A DNA stretch of 64,000 bases, from the NCBI GenBank assembly GCA_003255065.1, contig QAOA01007382.1, positions 74,571 to 138,570 on the forward strand. Direction: 5' to 3'. The stretch comes from Cercis canadensis (lineage: Eukaryota > Streptophyta > Magnoliopsida > Fabales > Fabaceae). Each line of letters opens with the position of its first letter. The stretch's first letter is position 1. Of the stretch, positions 44,765 through 57,266 are shown one piece after another. Both the position numbers and the translations under genes were made by a program. The notes beneath the pieces were generated by a model that worked only from the letters and a program-made list of their open reading frames with translations, did not search any database and had not been told where the DNA came from.

Positions 44765-45924
44765 TTATATATAAATATCATGGCCAGATATTTTTGTCAT
44801 GGTTTTGATGTTGAATTTTGATAACTTCAAATCACACATTGTGATAACTTTTCTATTACGACTTCTCTCTTTTGATGCTGTGTTAGAGAGAAAGATGGTA
44901 GCTTTCAAACTTATACATAACAAAGCAAGAAATTAGTAAACATCACAAAATTGTAAGAATGTTGTGCTAGATAAAATTAGGTGAGATTGTACCATCTTAA
45001 AAAAATTCAGAAGGTGTGAGTTTCATATTTTTCTAATTAAAAACAATAATAGTCTCACTATTAGAGTAAAACACAAAGTAGAGGATTTCTACAGAATAAA
45101 GGAAACTTGGAGTTCTAGTAAGTATATGCAACTCCTTATTCAGTCTAAGAGATTTATCAACATTTAGTTTAAATTTCACATTCTTAAAAACTATAGAAAG
45201 TACATGCACTATATGAGATATTGAGTAAAATTCGTAAGAGAAGTTTAACAAACAAGAGATAATTAAAATTAGTATGAGTTCTTCTCACTTATATTTATTG
45301 ATTATATTTATATATATGCTTAAGAATTAAAATTAGTATGTCAAATAAAATTTATCACAAACAAGAGATTAAAGCCTCTTTGATGATATTTGAGTTGTAG
45401 ACCACATGACCACAAGACTTATTTCGCAAGGAGAGAGTCTTATGTGGGTACTTCGATAAAAAGACCCTTAGAGGATGAATAACCATAATATATCATAGAC
45501 TCTTCGATGACATCATATGTGTGATGTGTGCTCTCTCAAGCTGGGTTGAATCGACAAAGTAATGTGCTACAGCTAATAAGGGCAGAATTGGTTCTGGGTA
45601 TCTGGAGAGTGGAGAATAAAGGGGAAGGGAACGTGTTGCACATGCGAATAACAGTACTGTAACAGGGGAAGGAAGAGCACCTAGAATAACGGCACTGTAA
45701 CAGGTGATTAATGGGAGCGTGTTGCACATGGGAATAATTCCAAGACAATTTCTTTTCTTTTGTCTAGTGTGCGAATGAGTGTTATGGTGCCACGATACAT
45801 AATGGATAAAGCCTTTTTAGCACAAAAACTTTCATCTTACTTTAAAGCCTAATGGAATATTTATTTTAGTTGACTTAAGATCACCTACAATAATCATGCA
45901 TTATCAAAGAACAAATTGAAAACA
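44765..45924. other. Intergenic with a second copy of the duplicated block
   Basis: 45275-45640 repeats words of 41140-41880 in order (TATATGCTTAAGAATTAAAA, ACTCTTCGATGACATCATAT, GGCAGAATTGGTTCT). A short repeat GTGTTGCACATG occurs at 45631 and 45719. No gene. Confidence 0.6.
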
Positions 45925-46576
45925 AACTATCAGGTGTGGTTCAGTTTGCGAATTAAGCTCTATGTGGGGCGAATCCTGAGATAAAGTCAGGAGTTTGAGC
46001 CTTGTTGGAAGCACTAGCACTACAAGAAAATAGAGATTTTCTCACGGACGCAAAATCCGTGAGAAAATGCCCAACCTCCATGAGAAACATGTTTCTCACG
46101 GACTTTTTCATAAACGTTGGGCATTTCTCACGGACAGAAAGTGACCGTGAGATATTTCTCATAGATTTTCTTATGAAGAAACTATGCAACGCGTGAGAAC
46201 TATTCACACATGAATCTGTGAGTTTCTCACGGATTTATGACCGTGAGAAATTATCATAGTCTTACGCCCGTGAGAAATTCCTGAGACTTTCCTTTTTTTT
46301 TTAAGCTAAAAAATGTGTAATTTTTTTTAAATAATTAATTATTTGTTTCAATTAAATTCATTATATATAAAAACCACTAAATTTTATTAATGAAATGTAA
46401 TTACAATTTATAAATGTTATAAAATGAAAGAAAAAAAAATTACACTACAATATAAACAGTAAACCCTAATCTTCGATGTCGTTGTCATTTCCCAAGTCCT
46501 TAGTTGAGTCATCATCATTGTCAGCCAAGGGCTGTGGGGCCGTATCAGATATCCCACTATGACCCTACTACAGTAG

Positions 46577-48109
46577 CTACGATAACATTATAGCTAGTTG
46601 CTCTGTCAACGTGTTAGATCCCTTGAGAGCTTGGACCAATGGCACCAGCTGGCGGAGCTCTTGCATCTCCTGCGACATGGCCATCATCTCAGATAAAACC
46701 GACATCTGAGGATGTGCTGGGTCAGAGGGCTGGGAACCCTGTCCATGGGCCGAGTCTAACAGGCCGGCCTCATAACCAATACTATAAACCCGGCCTTTCT
46801 TATTCTTCCCGCCAACGACATCAAGCCATATGTCGTTGTCATTGACAAAAGACGAAGAGGACTGGGCCTGGCTGTCAAACTGGTGCCTCTCATACTTAGT
46901 CTGCATAGATAAAAAAATAAAGTTAATAAGAAATAATAAACTTATAATTAAGATTTTTAAACTTCTTAAATAACTTCCAAAATACTTACATAAGTAGATT
47001 GAGCCAGAGGATGGACCCAATCCTTGTTGGCACTGTGCTGGAGTTGACGAAAGACCTCTACTGCATTGGGCTCTCTCCCTAACTCCTTCGTCTACAAAAA
47101 AAAAANAAAAAAAAAAAAAAAAAAAAAAAAAAACTGTTAGTAAACATAAATAATTTAATTTTTAAACATATCTTAAATGAAAAAAAAAAGTTTTTAAATA
47201 AAAAACTTACCGACCTCCTCTTGTATTCGGAGACAGTGATTGAACCGCCCCAGTGGTAGGCCTGACCTTGATCTAAGGAGCAGTTCTTCTTGTTCTACTC
47301 CGAGACGGCCCTATACTTTTTGACTGCCCATTTAATTCTCAGGCCCCACCAGCACAGAAGGCTACAACCAGTCACCCTTCAACTTCCCCTTCCTAATGTC
47401 TCAGAAGGAGGCGCGAATGTTATTGCTGCACTTTGTGAGCCGGATCTTATGAATTTGGCTCTCAAACTGCGGCTCCCAAATACATTTCCTTTGCATTAGA
47501 AAATAGAAGATCAAGATTAGTAAAATTAAAATTAAGTTAGCTTAAAATAAAATAAAATAAAATTAATTGAGTTGAAATTATTACCTTGAACTCTATCCAC
47601 CAGAGTTCCTTCACCTCATCAGGAACACATGTGAGATTGGTCCAGTCGCCCTCATATTTCGACTTATAGATAGTCGATAGAATGTTAACGGGCTCCTTAG
47701 ACGGAAGAAAAGTACAAAAAAAAAAAAAGAATTCTTATCAATCAGAAATAATAAACTCAAAATGATAAAATATATTAAAACTAGGTATTCGAAAATACTT
47801 ACTCCTTCTTCCCGTATGGTCAGATCCACATTCGACCATCAACTGCTCGGGATCCAGGTGATGGGGACTCTGAAATACTCGGAGTGTCACGCGACGACCC
47901 TGCAGCAGTTGACGTTGTGGATCCTAGGGATGGGGCTCCTAATAAGTTCCCTCATGAGTCTTACTGGGCGATGGTGTGCGCGCCAACCCCGAGATCAGCA
48001 TAAACAAGGACAAGGCTAGGTCGGTCCAAGAAGGCCGAGCCATAGCCTTGCCCTTGTCCCTCCTGGAGGGCTCAGATGCTAGAGATGACCACCGACGATT
48101 GTCTGACAT
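46577..48109 (-). pseudogene. CACTA-associated protein (plant transposase 24-like), decayed exons
   Basis: Possible start MSDNRRWSS at 48109. Coding pieces, separated by T-rich introns, include EPVNILSTIYKSKYEGDW (near 47690-47590), YHWGGSITVSEYKRRS (ending near 47213, donor GTAAGT), KELGREPNAVEVFRQL (near 47090-47000) and, at 46905-46577, TKYERHQFDSQ... NDIWLDVVGGKNKKGRVYSIG with a hydrophobic heptad-like tail. The order and the GRVYSIG motif fit the plant En/Spm 'transposase 24' family (PF03004, from memory). Several frameshifts and stops in the third piece show it is dead. Such proteins are thought to bind element ends. Confidence 0.7.
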
Positions 48110-48164
48110 TTGTCATACAAAAACAATATTAATAAGACAATTATGTATACGATAAAATCACTCA

Positions 48165-48390
48165 CCCTAAATTTTCATAACCCAAATCCCAAACCCTAAC
48201 CCTAGATCCCTTAAACCTTAAACCTTAACCCTAACCCTATAAACCCTAAACCCTAACCCTAAACCCCTTAAACCCTAAACCTTAGCCCTTGATCCTTTAA
48301 ACCCTAAACCCCTTCCTTAAACCCTAAATTACCATAACCCAAACCTCAAATCCTAACCCTAAATACTAAATCCCTAAACCCTAAACCAAA
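48165..48390 (+). repeat. Degenerate CCCTAAA telomere-like repeats
   Basis: About 225 bases made mostly of CCCTAAA, CCCTAA and CCTTAAA words, the plant telomere motif with many changes, inside the CACTA element just upstream of its putative start codon. Confidence 0.85.
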
Positions 48391-49030
48391 AATTTGATAG
48401 AGTCTCCCTTAAAACTTAAACAGTCAAGGAATTAAAAATTCTAAACAATTACACATGAACTCATTCACAACAAAACTATTTATTCCACATCTTAAAATTA
48501 ACTACCTGTATAAGTAAAAAATTACACAACAATAGAAAAATTTACAAAACAAATTCTACACCATTCAAAAAATTCAAAAAAGTTCTACAATTACTCCACA
48601 TCAATAATATAGCAAAACCCTAAACCTAATCATAATAGATTATAAAAATAGATTTTCAATTATTTTCACACAACAATTCCATAGAATTGTAACATAACTA
48701 GTTATACCTCTATTCAATTTTGAGCCAAGACTAGCTATAATCATTACAATATCATAATTGTAACTTTATCTGCATTACAAAGCACCTCTTAACTATATTT
48801 GACAATCTTAAGTTTCAAATCTTTGATCATATCACCAGTCATCCTACTAATTTCTCATAGAAAATCCATAAAAAATTAGAGCAACTCGGATAGTGGAACC
48901 TACCTTAAAGAGCTAGTAATCAGAAAACTAAACTGCTAAGCTGGAAGATGAAGTTTTGCGCCGCAAAACCCAACTTCAGGTAGGAAAAATGGAGGTGTTT
49001 TGAAAATGGAGGCTGTAGCTGCGGGAAGAA
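48391..49030. other. AT-rich interior of the CACTA element
   Basis: No gene and no repeat recognised; it leads into the right subterminal repeats from about 49035. Confidence 0.5.
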
Positions 49031-49527
49031 GAAGAAATGTAGATTTTCTCACAGAATTTGTCCATGAGAAAAAGCTCTAGAATTCAGCTCTAGAATTCAA
49101 ATTTTAAGTGAAATGGTGTGCTTCATTTTTCTCACGGACTTTCTCTTGAAACTCAAAGGCAGTGAGAAAGTCTGTGAGGAACCTTGAATTTTCTCAAGGG
49201 AAGGGTCCGTGAGAAAACTAAAGCATTTATGGAGATGGTTGAGACTTCATTCCTCATGGACATTTCTCGCGGCCTTTGAGTTCCATGAGAAAGTTCGAAA
49301 GAAAATATCAACAATAACATTCCGTGAGAAAGTTCGTGAGAAATGTAAGCTTTTTCTCATGGACTTATTGTCCGTGAGAAATTTCCATGAGTAAACACGG
49401 ATTTTCTTATAGTGCAGTGGCCAAGGCATGTCAAAGCACAAGCTTGAATTAGTCTCACACCAAAGGTGTAGGGACCATCTCATGGGAAACCAAAAAAGAA
49501 AAACAAAAAAAGAATAGATTGAAAACA

Positions 49528-52025
49528 GTAAGAAGTTTAGGTAGTTCACAAGAGAGTTTTTAATTTAAGGGATATTTGTCATGATACCACTCCTCTAAAG
49601 TGGGAAGTATCGTTTCCACCCCCCACCACCCCCCCCCCCCCCCCCCCNTGTACACACACGAAAAGTTTTTATTTTGGACAAAAATTAGTGCTCATTACCA
49701 AGTTATTGCAAAACTAAAGTGATCCCTTGTAAGTCAAAATAATTTCATACATCAAAGGAGCATCAATTGGGCCAAAAAAGAAAAATGTTATCCACTTAAA
49801 ATTTTTCTTCAAACTTTGTTTAATCCAATTTATGTCATTTTTTGCTAGTGTTTTATTGCTTTGACTCACATTTGCTTTCAGATTCATGAGAGTTTCACAA
49901 TGATTTCAAAACTTAGGACTAACTTGATCTAAATTTAAAGTTTTAAAGGGGTAGTAGCACTAGGGGTAGTAGCATAGAATTCCCTAAAATTGAAATCTCC
50001 ATCTGGCTACTATCATTCCAGAAAAAGGCGTGTACATAAGCTTTATTGTGCCAAGATATAAAAATATTTGTTCTAGTTGACATCATTTGCAACCACCATC
50101 TATTATCAAAGAATAAGTTTGTAATAGTGAGGGATTTGAATAACTTTTTATTGATGCGTTCAATCTTTAATTAGATTAACTTAATTTTTTTTTGCATATG
50201 ATTCCAATTTTGCCAACTTATAAAGTGTCTGTAAAGATGTGCCACTATAGCTGTAAGCTTATTGATAATAGACTTTTGTTCCGTTTATTTTATGGAAAAT
50301 GACATTTTAGAAATTGTTTCACGCATTACTTTCCTAAAGGAACATAATGCTGTACACCAAAAAAACAAACAAGTCACATATTGTTGCCTAACCATTTTGG
50401 ACTAAAGAGTATTAACATTAGCATTCAAACGTATTAAAGATGGAACATGAGTTCTCAGTCTTATATAGAATTACTTAAACTAGTTGCTTGTTCATCTTAC
50501 AAAGAAGTGCTTATGAATAAAATTGAACATTTCATAATCAACCCTTAAAATTAGCGTTAAAATGTCAACTGCTTACAAGATGGCCTTTTCAAGCAAGGCT
50601 TGGGGCTTGTCTGGCTAAATTAAATATAGGCTTCAGCTTGAATTTGGTCTTGATGATTATAAACATCTCAAGCCTACTTAATAGTCACGAGCAGATAGCC
50701 TACCAAGTTGGTTTGCATAAGTGTTAAAATGTAATATAAAATACGTATCATAACAAGGAAACTCTATTTTATTAACAGGTGTTTTAGCCCTATAAAACAT
50801 TGTAGTCTGAGCTTGTTGTACTATTATATATGGTCCTTTAACCTTACTCGTATAATAAGCTAAGGTAAACAATTTTTTTTTTTTTTTTATCAAACAACTT
50901 GTAGTTAAATAGTATTGAGATTATTCTTAGGACTTATAAGTTTTGTGTTCAAATTTAGAACCGTAGTTAAAATTACCAAAAAAATAACAAAAAATTTTAT
51001 GAAACGAATTTTGCTGAACCAACATTTTTGGTTTAAAATATAGAACATAGGCCAAGCTCAGGCACAAAATTTAGAAGTAGGTCAGACTTTGAAATGGCGT
51101 AACTTAGACTTGATAGAATATAGGCTAAGCCTTATCAGTTATAATGAATTAGTTTTCCGTATGACAAAAAACAAATATCCTTATTTAGAAAATATGATGT
51201 AAACTTCGTGATTATTCTTTGCAACTACTTCACAATGTAAACTTTATTTATAAGTGACTATACAAGCTTGTCAACAAACAAGCTTGTGAATCGTTTTTAT
51301 TTTTTTTTTATTTTTTTAAAAGGTTGTGCTTGTAACCAAAAAACAAGCTTTAGCATTACTATTTTGATGTAATGCAACATAGAGAATCGGATAAAGAGTC
51401 TCTTTTAAAACCAATAGAACAAACATAAAGTATCACTTTTAAAAAAATTGTCATACATTCAAAATATACTCTCCGTATTGATTGATTGGAAAAAGGAGAA
51501 TATATATTGGCGCTATCAAAAAAAAAAAAAAAACTGAGATAAATGTTCTCAAGTTCTTGGACTTGACAAAAAAAGACTGAAAATATTTAAAGTTTTTCAA
51601 GTAAGTGCCTACCATGTCTCATGAAATGACCAAAATACCTTTCGACATTATGTTGTTATTCCATTTATATAGGTTATTACGTTTATATTTACATATAATA
51701 ACCACGTATAAAACAAAATAACCATATATTTAACACATAATAATCATATATATGAACATAATAACTAAATAACATTGAGGGGTATTTGGTAATTTCATAT
51801 AAGATGTAAGGTACCTCCTTGAAAAGCATTTGGCTCTAGAACTTTTTGGTATTTTCTCTCAAATACTAAAACTTGAGAATAATTATCTCTAAAACCTTTC
51901 CAATTTGAAACTCAATAATTATAACCACAAAATTTAGAATAGGCTATTATTCCCTTCAATCTCTCATATTATTCTTTAAGTTACATCATAAATGATAAGG
52001 ACGGTTAAGTATTAGGTTGCAAGCT
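49528..52025. other. Intergenic, nothing recognised
   Basis: AT-rich. Contains a C-run at 49619-49647 ending in N, an A/T run near 50871 and a CATATAATAACCA-like short repeat near 51685-51760. No supported gene on either strand. Confidence 0.5.
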
Positions 52026-52033
52026 TATAAATA
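52026..52033 (+). promoter_or_regulatory. TATA box of the aspartic protease gene
   Basis: TATAAATA in the context GCTTATAAATAGTG, 60 bases upstream of the start codon, giving a predicted 5' leader of about 30 bases. Confidence 0.7.
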
Positions 52034-52092
52034 GTGCGACCAGACCAACACAGAATGCATCCAGTCATATAAACTACAAAGTAATTATATCG

Positions 52093-55000
52093 ATGGCCTC
52101 TCTCACTGCCTCTCCCATCGTCAACTCACTAGCACTTCTTTGTCTTCTTTGCTCTTTATGGAGTGGTTTTGCCTCTAAAGGAGAAGAAACTGAAAAATGT
52201 GACCCATCATCCTTCCTAAGCTTCAAAGGTTCCCCCCTTCTGTGTGTGTGTGTGTGTGTAAAATGATTTAACAATCTATACCACAGTTTTAAATTGTGGG
52301 ACTCGAGGCTTTTTCCCTAGTGGTCATCAGCTTTGTTTTTGAGCAAAGTGTTCTGTATTGGCGATTGCATATTGAGACTAATGTGATCTGCAATTAAGAG
52401 AAATCTGCAACAGTATTACGGCCAGGCTCAAATTTTAAACAATGGACACTATAGCTACAATTTGTTATATAGTTTTCCAATTTTTGCATGCATGCTTCTG
52501 TTGGTTATATGTCTCTGACATTGATAATTATGCAGAAGTATTTATGTATTTTCAGGAAATGAGAAAGTGACATACTTGAGCTTGGTACACAAAAATGGAC
52601 CTTGCGCTCTATTCTTCCAAGGAGGCGAAGGAAAAAATGCCTCAGACTCGGAGGCTGAAATTCGGGGACAAGACGAGAAAAGAGAAAGGCTTATCCAATC
52701 TAGGCTCAAAGATATAAAGTTTGACTTTGATGGTACCACTAATTCTAATTACTTAGTCAAAGTGAATCTTAGTGGGCAAGAGTTGCGGCTTGCATTTGAC
52801 ACTGGCAGCACTCTCACGTGGACTCAGTGTAACTGCAACAAAGCAAATTCCTACTGCTACTACCAAGATGACGAGCCAATTGATATGGATAAACCAGAAT
52901 TCACCAGATACCCATGCTCTGATGGAGAAAAATCAATATGCGAGGACACTACAGGTAATTAATACCTTGAGTCAATTTCAACATTAGTTAACATATGATG
53001 GAGATGTGATATTTTGATGTTGGCTAAGTCTACAATACCCATCCATGAAGATGAGTACTAAAAACAAATTTGTGATCACTTGCACTCTGATTCCACAAAT
53101 TGTGCAATATATGTACAGACATATACTGTTGCATATAAAAGACATCTGACATAAAATAATTGGCACACTAATATCCTTTTTCATAGATGGGTATTATATA
53201 GACTTAGCCTTTGATGTTTGATGATGGAGGAAAATGAATTATTCGCAAGAGCTAATGGCATTGGTATATTTTTGGTTACATGATGGCTGCAAAGATGTTT
53301 GAACACATAATTACTTAATGGTATTAATATTATAGTTACCTTGTTTGACTGCATTTACTGCAAATGTCACTCCCTGGATGTAGTTTCCTTTAGAGCAGTG
53401 GAGCTTTTCAATATATTTTTGAAGTTTTCCATCCATTACATTTCATTAATGGAAAGAATTATACAATATGTTTTAACTTTTTAAAGGAGTGGTAGAAACA
53501 ATGCTTTGATCAGTACCAATTCTTCTAGAATCTTAAGCTATTAGGAATAGAAGATTGATGAATGATTTTTATGTCTAATAATTCTAACTTTTCTTTTCTC
53601 ATTATTATTCCATATACTAGAAAATTAATTAAATTATTTTTTGTTTTCTTTCTGATATCAGTTTTTTATTACAATCATAAGATAAATATTCTCAAATTTA
53701 CATTGGGTCGAGTTAACAGTATGGAAACTTCTTGAAACATTAAATATCTTAAATACATCGTTAATGTGAATGTGCTGTAATTTTGAGAAATGGAACAAAA
53801 ATCTTACATAATCTGTTTTATATATTTTGAGATAAAATGTTAAAGCCGTATTTTAGGGTTTTTAATTTGGTGGACTAATGAATTTAAGAAGAATCACCAG
53901 AATTTTTAGTCAAAATTTAAATAGTGTATACAATCTTCTATTTTTCGACATACGTATACAAACCATTCATCTTTTCTTTCTGATTTTTTTTTTCGAGTTT
54001 CATAATATTCAGCATCAATTTTTTTTTAAAAAAGTTATTTTGTTTTGATTTTTAAATTGTTTTTTCTGTTGTAAATCGACAATGTAGGAGTTAAAATGAG
54101 CTGCTCTATAGACGAAAATTGCAATGATCGTATGCGCGGCCGAGGCCATGACGACCATTTTGTTAAAGGTATAATACCTTTACAATTTTAACTTTATATT
54201 TGACTGTATTTAGCTAGCTTTTACTTCCAAAGTCTTACCATAGTTAGGTTCCTATATATGAACTAATAGTCTAATATAATGTTACAGAAAGAAAAGGAGA
54301 ATGCCGATACAGCATTCAATATGGTGATAACAGTTTTACATCTGGGGTTCTTGGCCTTGCACCACTAACTTTCGGAACGTATAAATCTGAAAAATTTTTG
54401 TTTGGCTGTGCTAATGAAAACCATGGTCGGTACTCTCATAACGAAGATGGCATTCTCGGCCTTGGCTATGATGAAAAATTCTCCATTGTTAAGCAAATCA
54501 ATGACGGTAAAATATTTTCATATTATATCCCCCCAGACCCTGCAAAAGTTGGCTTTCTTCGCTTTGGCCATGAATCTCATCCAAAGGAAACCCAAAAAGA
54601 AGACATGATCATTGATGGCACTCATTATAAGCTGACATTAAAAAGGGTAAAAGTTGGTGGCGTACCGTTGCCTGGCCAATACAATGTAATTGTTGATTCA
54701 GGGACAACTTACACAATATTGCCAACTAAACTCTATCAAGACGTGAAAGAGGAATATAATAAAGCTATGGAGGAGAGGGGCTATTCTATCGCGAATGACT
54801 GTTTGAAGCCTGATGAACTCAAGGGATTTCCCGTGTGCCATGAGAAAAAGCCTGGTGAAAAATTTAAAATTCCCGACATAATCTTCATCTTTGGGTCTAA
54901 CTGTCTGAAGCTGCCAACTTCAGGGATAACAGTTCAATGGAAATCTGAATCAGATAGCGTAGAATATGCTTGTTTGGCATTCAAAGAAGAAAAAGAAAAA

Positions 55001-55138
55001 GGACAAGAAGTCATTTGGGGATCCTACCAACAGAAAGGTATAGAGATAAACATTGATGCTGGGGAAAATAAGGTCTGGTTCGATAAGGCAGATGATTGCA
55101 AGCCTAAGAGTCCTGGAGGAAACAGTGTGTCTTTTTAA
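52093..55138 (+). CDS. Nepenthesin-type (A1) aspartic protease, four exons, 488 residues
   Basis: Exons 52093-52228, 52556-52954, 54088-54168 and 54288-55138 join in frame with GT-AG introns, all in phase 1. The start MASLTASPIVNSL has a hydrophobic secretion signal (about residues 9-26). A propeptide with VTYLSLVHKNGPC follows. The first catalytic aspartate is Asp127 in FDTGSTLTWTQC and the second Asp342 in VDSGTTYTILP; the flap is IQYGDNSFTSG. A Cys-rich insert after the first site (CNCNKANSYCYYQ) is typical of nepenthesins. The protein should be secreted or vacuolar and cut peptides at acid pH; the substrate is unknown. No stop or frameshift was seen, so it is probably a working gene. Intron 1 has a TG repeat. 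The start of intron 2 also occurs as fragments near 41900-43870. Confidence 0.92.
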
Positions 55139-55260
55139 GAAATAATGGGATCACTCTAATCAATGATTAATGTGATCTCTCTCTCTAAGGATCCATCTAT
55201 AAGTATGTATGTGTGTGCTTGCTTTGGTTACCAACTTGTATCTTGGTTGGTTATGTATTA

Positions 55261-55266
55261 AATAAA
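55261..55266 (+). terminator. Likely poly(A) signal of the protease gene
   Basis: AATAAA 123 bases after the stop codon, in a T-rich region, a usual plant arrangement. Confidence 0.5.
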
Positions 55267-56174
55267 AAAAGAAAAGTTTGTGATCTTACATTTACATTAT
55301 CGTCAGCTACACTCACTTTTCTGAATTTCAAATTATTTTAAACACTCCCTCTTAATTTAAAAATTTTCTTTCCATTTTGACTCTTCATCTTCTTTCATTT
55401 TGTTCTGAAACTTTTATCTTCTTAACATGGGTATTTAATCTTCAAGTCTCATTGACATTTTAGTCTTCTCTAAAACTAAAGTTTCTAACTTAAATGTTCA
55501 GCTCTTTAATTTTCACACCTCTTCTGGATGTCCATCGATCTTCAACTCTTGATGAAACATAGTCATCGGGCTACTTCCGTAGGATTGCTCCTAAGATGAA
55601 CAATCTATCATGGTAGATTTTTTTTTTTAAAAAAAAAAGAAACAGTAAGTGATAGCGTACAAGCAAAAATTATTGGAGGCATGGAGGAGAGAGGAAGGGT
55701 ACTGGAAAAGGAAATCTAGGAATAGATGGATGAAGGAAGGGGACAGGAATTCAAAAAAATTTCATGCTCAAACAGCATCTAGGAGACGCCGCAATTGAAT
55801 TACTGTGTTGGAAGATGAGGATGGGATTAACAATGAAGGGAGAAGAGAGATCGCTGGTGCGGCAGTGGATTATAATAAAATATTATTTCAGTCTTCTATT
55901 TCTCATAACTCGAGTTCTGAGATAGTGGGTATGCCAAGGAGGGTGACAGCAAGAATGAATAATTGCCCAAAGAATCAATATATGAGAATACATCATCTAT
56001 ATGCAAGTTCATTTCCTACTAACAAAACAGGCTTTAAAAATTTCAGCAAGAACAGACAAAGAAAGTAAGAGAACGAAGGAACACACTGATACAACAGTAA
56101 TGCATGGCACTAGAACTAGAAGGCCCAACCCACGCTATATGCAGTAATGCATGGGGATGCATGGCACATACACG
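55267..56174. other. Intergenic, nothing recognised
   Basis: T-rich, then an A/T run at 55618-55640. The word AGTAATGCATGG repeats near 56096 and 56143. No gene. Confidence 0.5.
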
Positions 56175-56807
56175 TGTGATAATTCTGGTTTACAGCAGTA
56201 AAGAGTTTGGTTTATCTAAAGAGTATCAGTAGTTATCTAATATGGGTAAGAGTTATGTGGGTGGCAGTAGCAGTTCTAGTAGGAGTCTTAATAAGTAGTA
56301 GTTGCATTGTAGTAGGAGTATTATGGGTCAGCTATATAAGAAAGGGAAGACCAATGTAAAATAATTCAATCAATAAACTTAAATTTTCAGTTCCCTGTTG
56401 CATCTTTGGTATCAGAGCCAAAATGGCAACTCAAAAAGAAACACTAGAGCGTTTGGAAGGAGAGATGATAGGATTAGTAGAAAAGGTCCAAGGGTTAGAC
56501 GTTACCATGCGGGAAGTCAAGGAGGCAGTAGCCATACTCATAAGCCAATCGCAAGGGGGGAAAACGAAGGACACGGCTAAGACGGTGGTTAGGCACAAGG
56601 TAACTGAGGGCACCCATGCACTACCTCGGTATATCAAGATGGATTTCCCTCGTTATGGCGGTACAGACCCAACCGAATGGCTTCACCGGGTGCAACAATT
56701 TTATCAGTACCAAGGAATGCCGGATGAACAATGAGTATCGTTGGCATCCTTTCACATGGAAGGAGAAGCAAATCAATGTTTACAGTGGCTGCAACACACC
56801 TACATGG
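56175..56807 (+). mobile_element. Ty3 element fragment: LTR, primer binding site, start of gag
   Basis: An LTR of about 228 bases (TGTGATAATT to GTTGCA at 56402) is followed by TGGTATCAGAGC at 56407-56418, the initiator Met tRNA type. The element is cut at 56807 by the Copia LTR; its remainder is not in the window. Confidence 0.7.
56423..56807 (+). pseudogene. Ty3 gag N-terminus, truncated and with one stop
   Basis: MATQKETLERLEGEM with a heptad pattern, then LPRYIKMDFPRYGGTDPTEW and, past a TGA at 56732-56734, VSLASFHMEGEANQCLQWL. The TGA is one C-to-T step from CGA, and relatives have Arg there. The motifs are those of plant chromovirus-like gag; the clade is not certain. Confidence 0.8.
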
Positions 56808-57211
56808 TGTTAGAAGTAAGAAGGTTGAGGTCTTTGATGGTAGTTAGGAATAGTTAGTTAACTGTGGTTAAGTAGTTAGTTGACTATAGTTAATGTAACT
56901 CAGGTTGTTATCTAGCTAAGCATGGTTAGCCAGCTAAGTAGATTATTTTAGAAAGTTAGTTAATTGATTAAACAACTTTAATGAGCTGTCAGCTGCCTTA
57001 TATATGTGATACACGTGAATGAGAAAATTACTTTTCAGAGTATTCATTTTTTACTCTTCCTTTCTCTGAAACTTTCCCTTCTCCTTTCTCTCTCTCGTAT
57101 CTCATCTTCTTGCTTAAGCTCTTTGCTTTTTGATATGGTTTTTACTGCATAATCTTTCTGTAGAATTCATACCTTCTCATTTCTTGCTTCTGCAACTTAC
57201 AAACTCTAATA
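56808..57211 (+). repeat. Copia LTR, first copy
   Basis: TATA-like TTATATATG near 57000. The end before the primer site reads CTCTAATA rather than a CA end, so the exact edge is uncertain by a few bases. Confidence 0.85.
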
Positions 57212-57266
57212 TGGTATCTGAGCTTTGAAAATGGCATAACACACTTCATCCTCTGTGTCTCCATCA

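Larger units (their letters stand above)
46018..49414 (-). mobile_element. CACTA (En/Spm) transposon
   Basis: Ends are CACTACAAGAAAAT (left) and, reversed, CACTATAAGAAAAT (right), the hallmark of the superfamily. The three-base flanks are TAG and CAG, one base different from a perfect duplication. Both subterminal regions are packed with TTTCTCACGGA and its reverse complement. The interior has remnants of a multi-exon minus-strand gene. No DDE transposase was found, so the copy is non-autonomous. Confidence 0.88.
45925..49517 (+). mobile_element. tRNA-type SINE, split by a CACTA element
   Basis: Outside the CACTA insertion (46018-49414) the two halves make about 190 bases. The left half has an A-box-like TGGTTCAGTTTG and a B-box-like GAGTTTGAGCC about 50 bases apart, the RNA polymerase III promoter of tRNA-derived SINEs. 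The right half has TTAGTCTCACACCAAAGG and an A-rich tail. The ten-base duplication ATTGAAAACA flanks both outer ends perfectly (45915-45924 and 49518-49527). Confidence 0.8.

Noticed and set aside
48165..48390. True chromosome end
   Set aside because: The telomere-like repeats are degenerate, short and inside a CACTA element with sequence continuing on both sides.
46015..49417. Perfect three-base target duplication for the CACTA element
   Set aside because: The flanks read TAG and CAG; the element call rests on its ends and subterminal repeats, and one base may have mutated.
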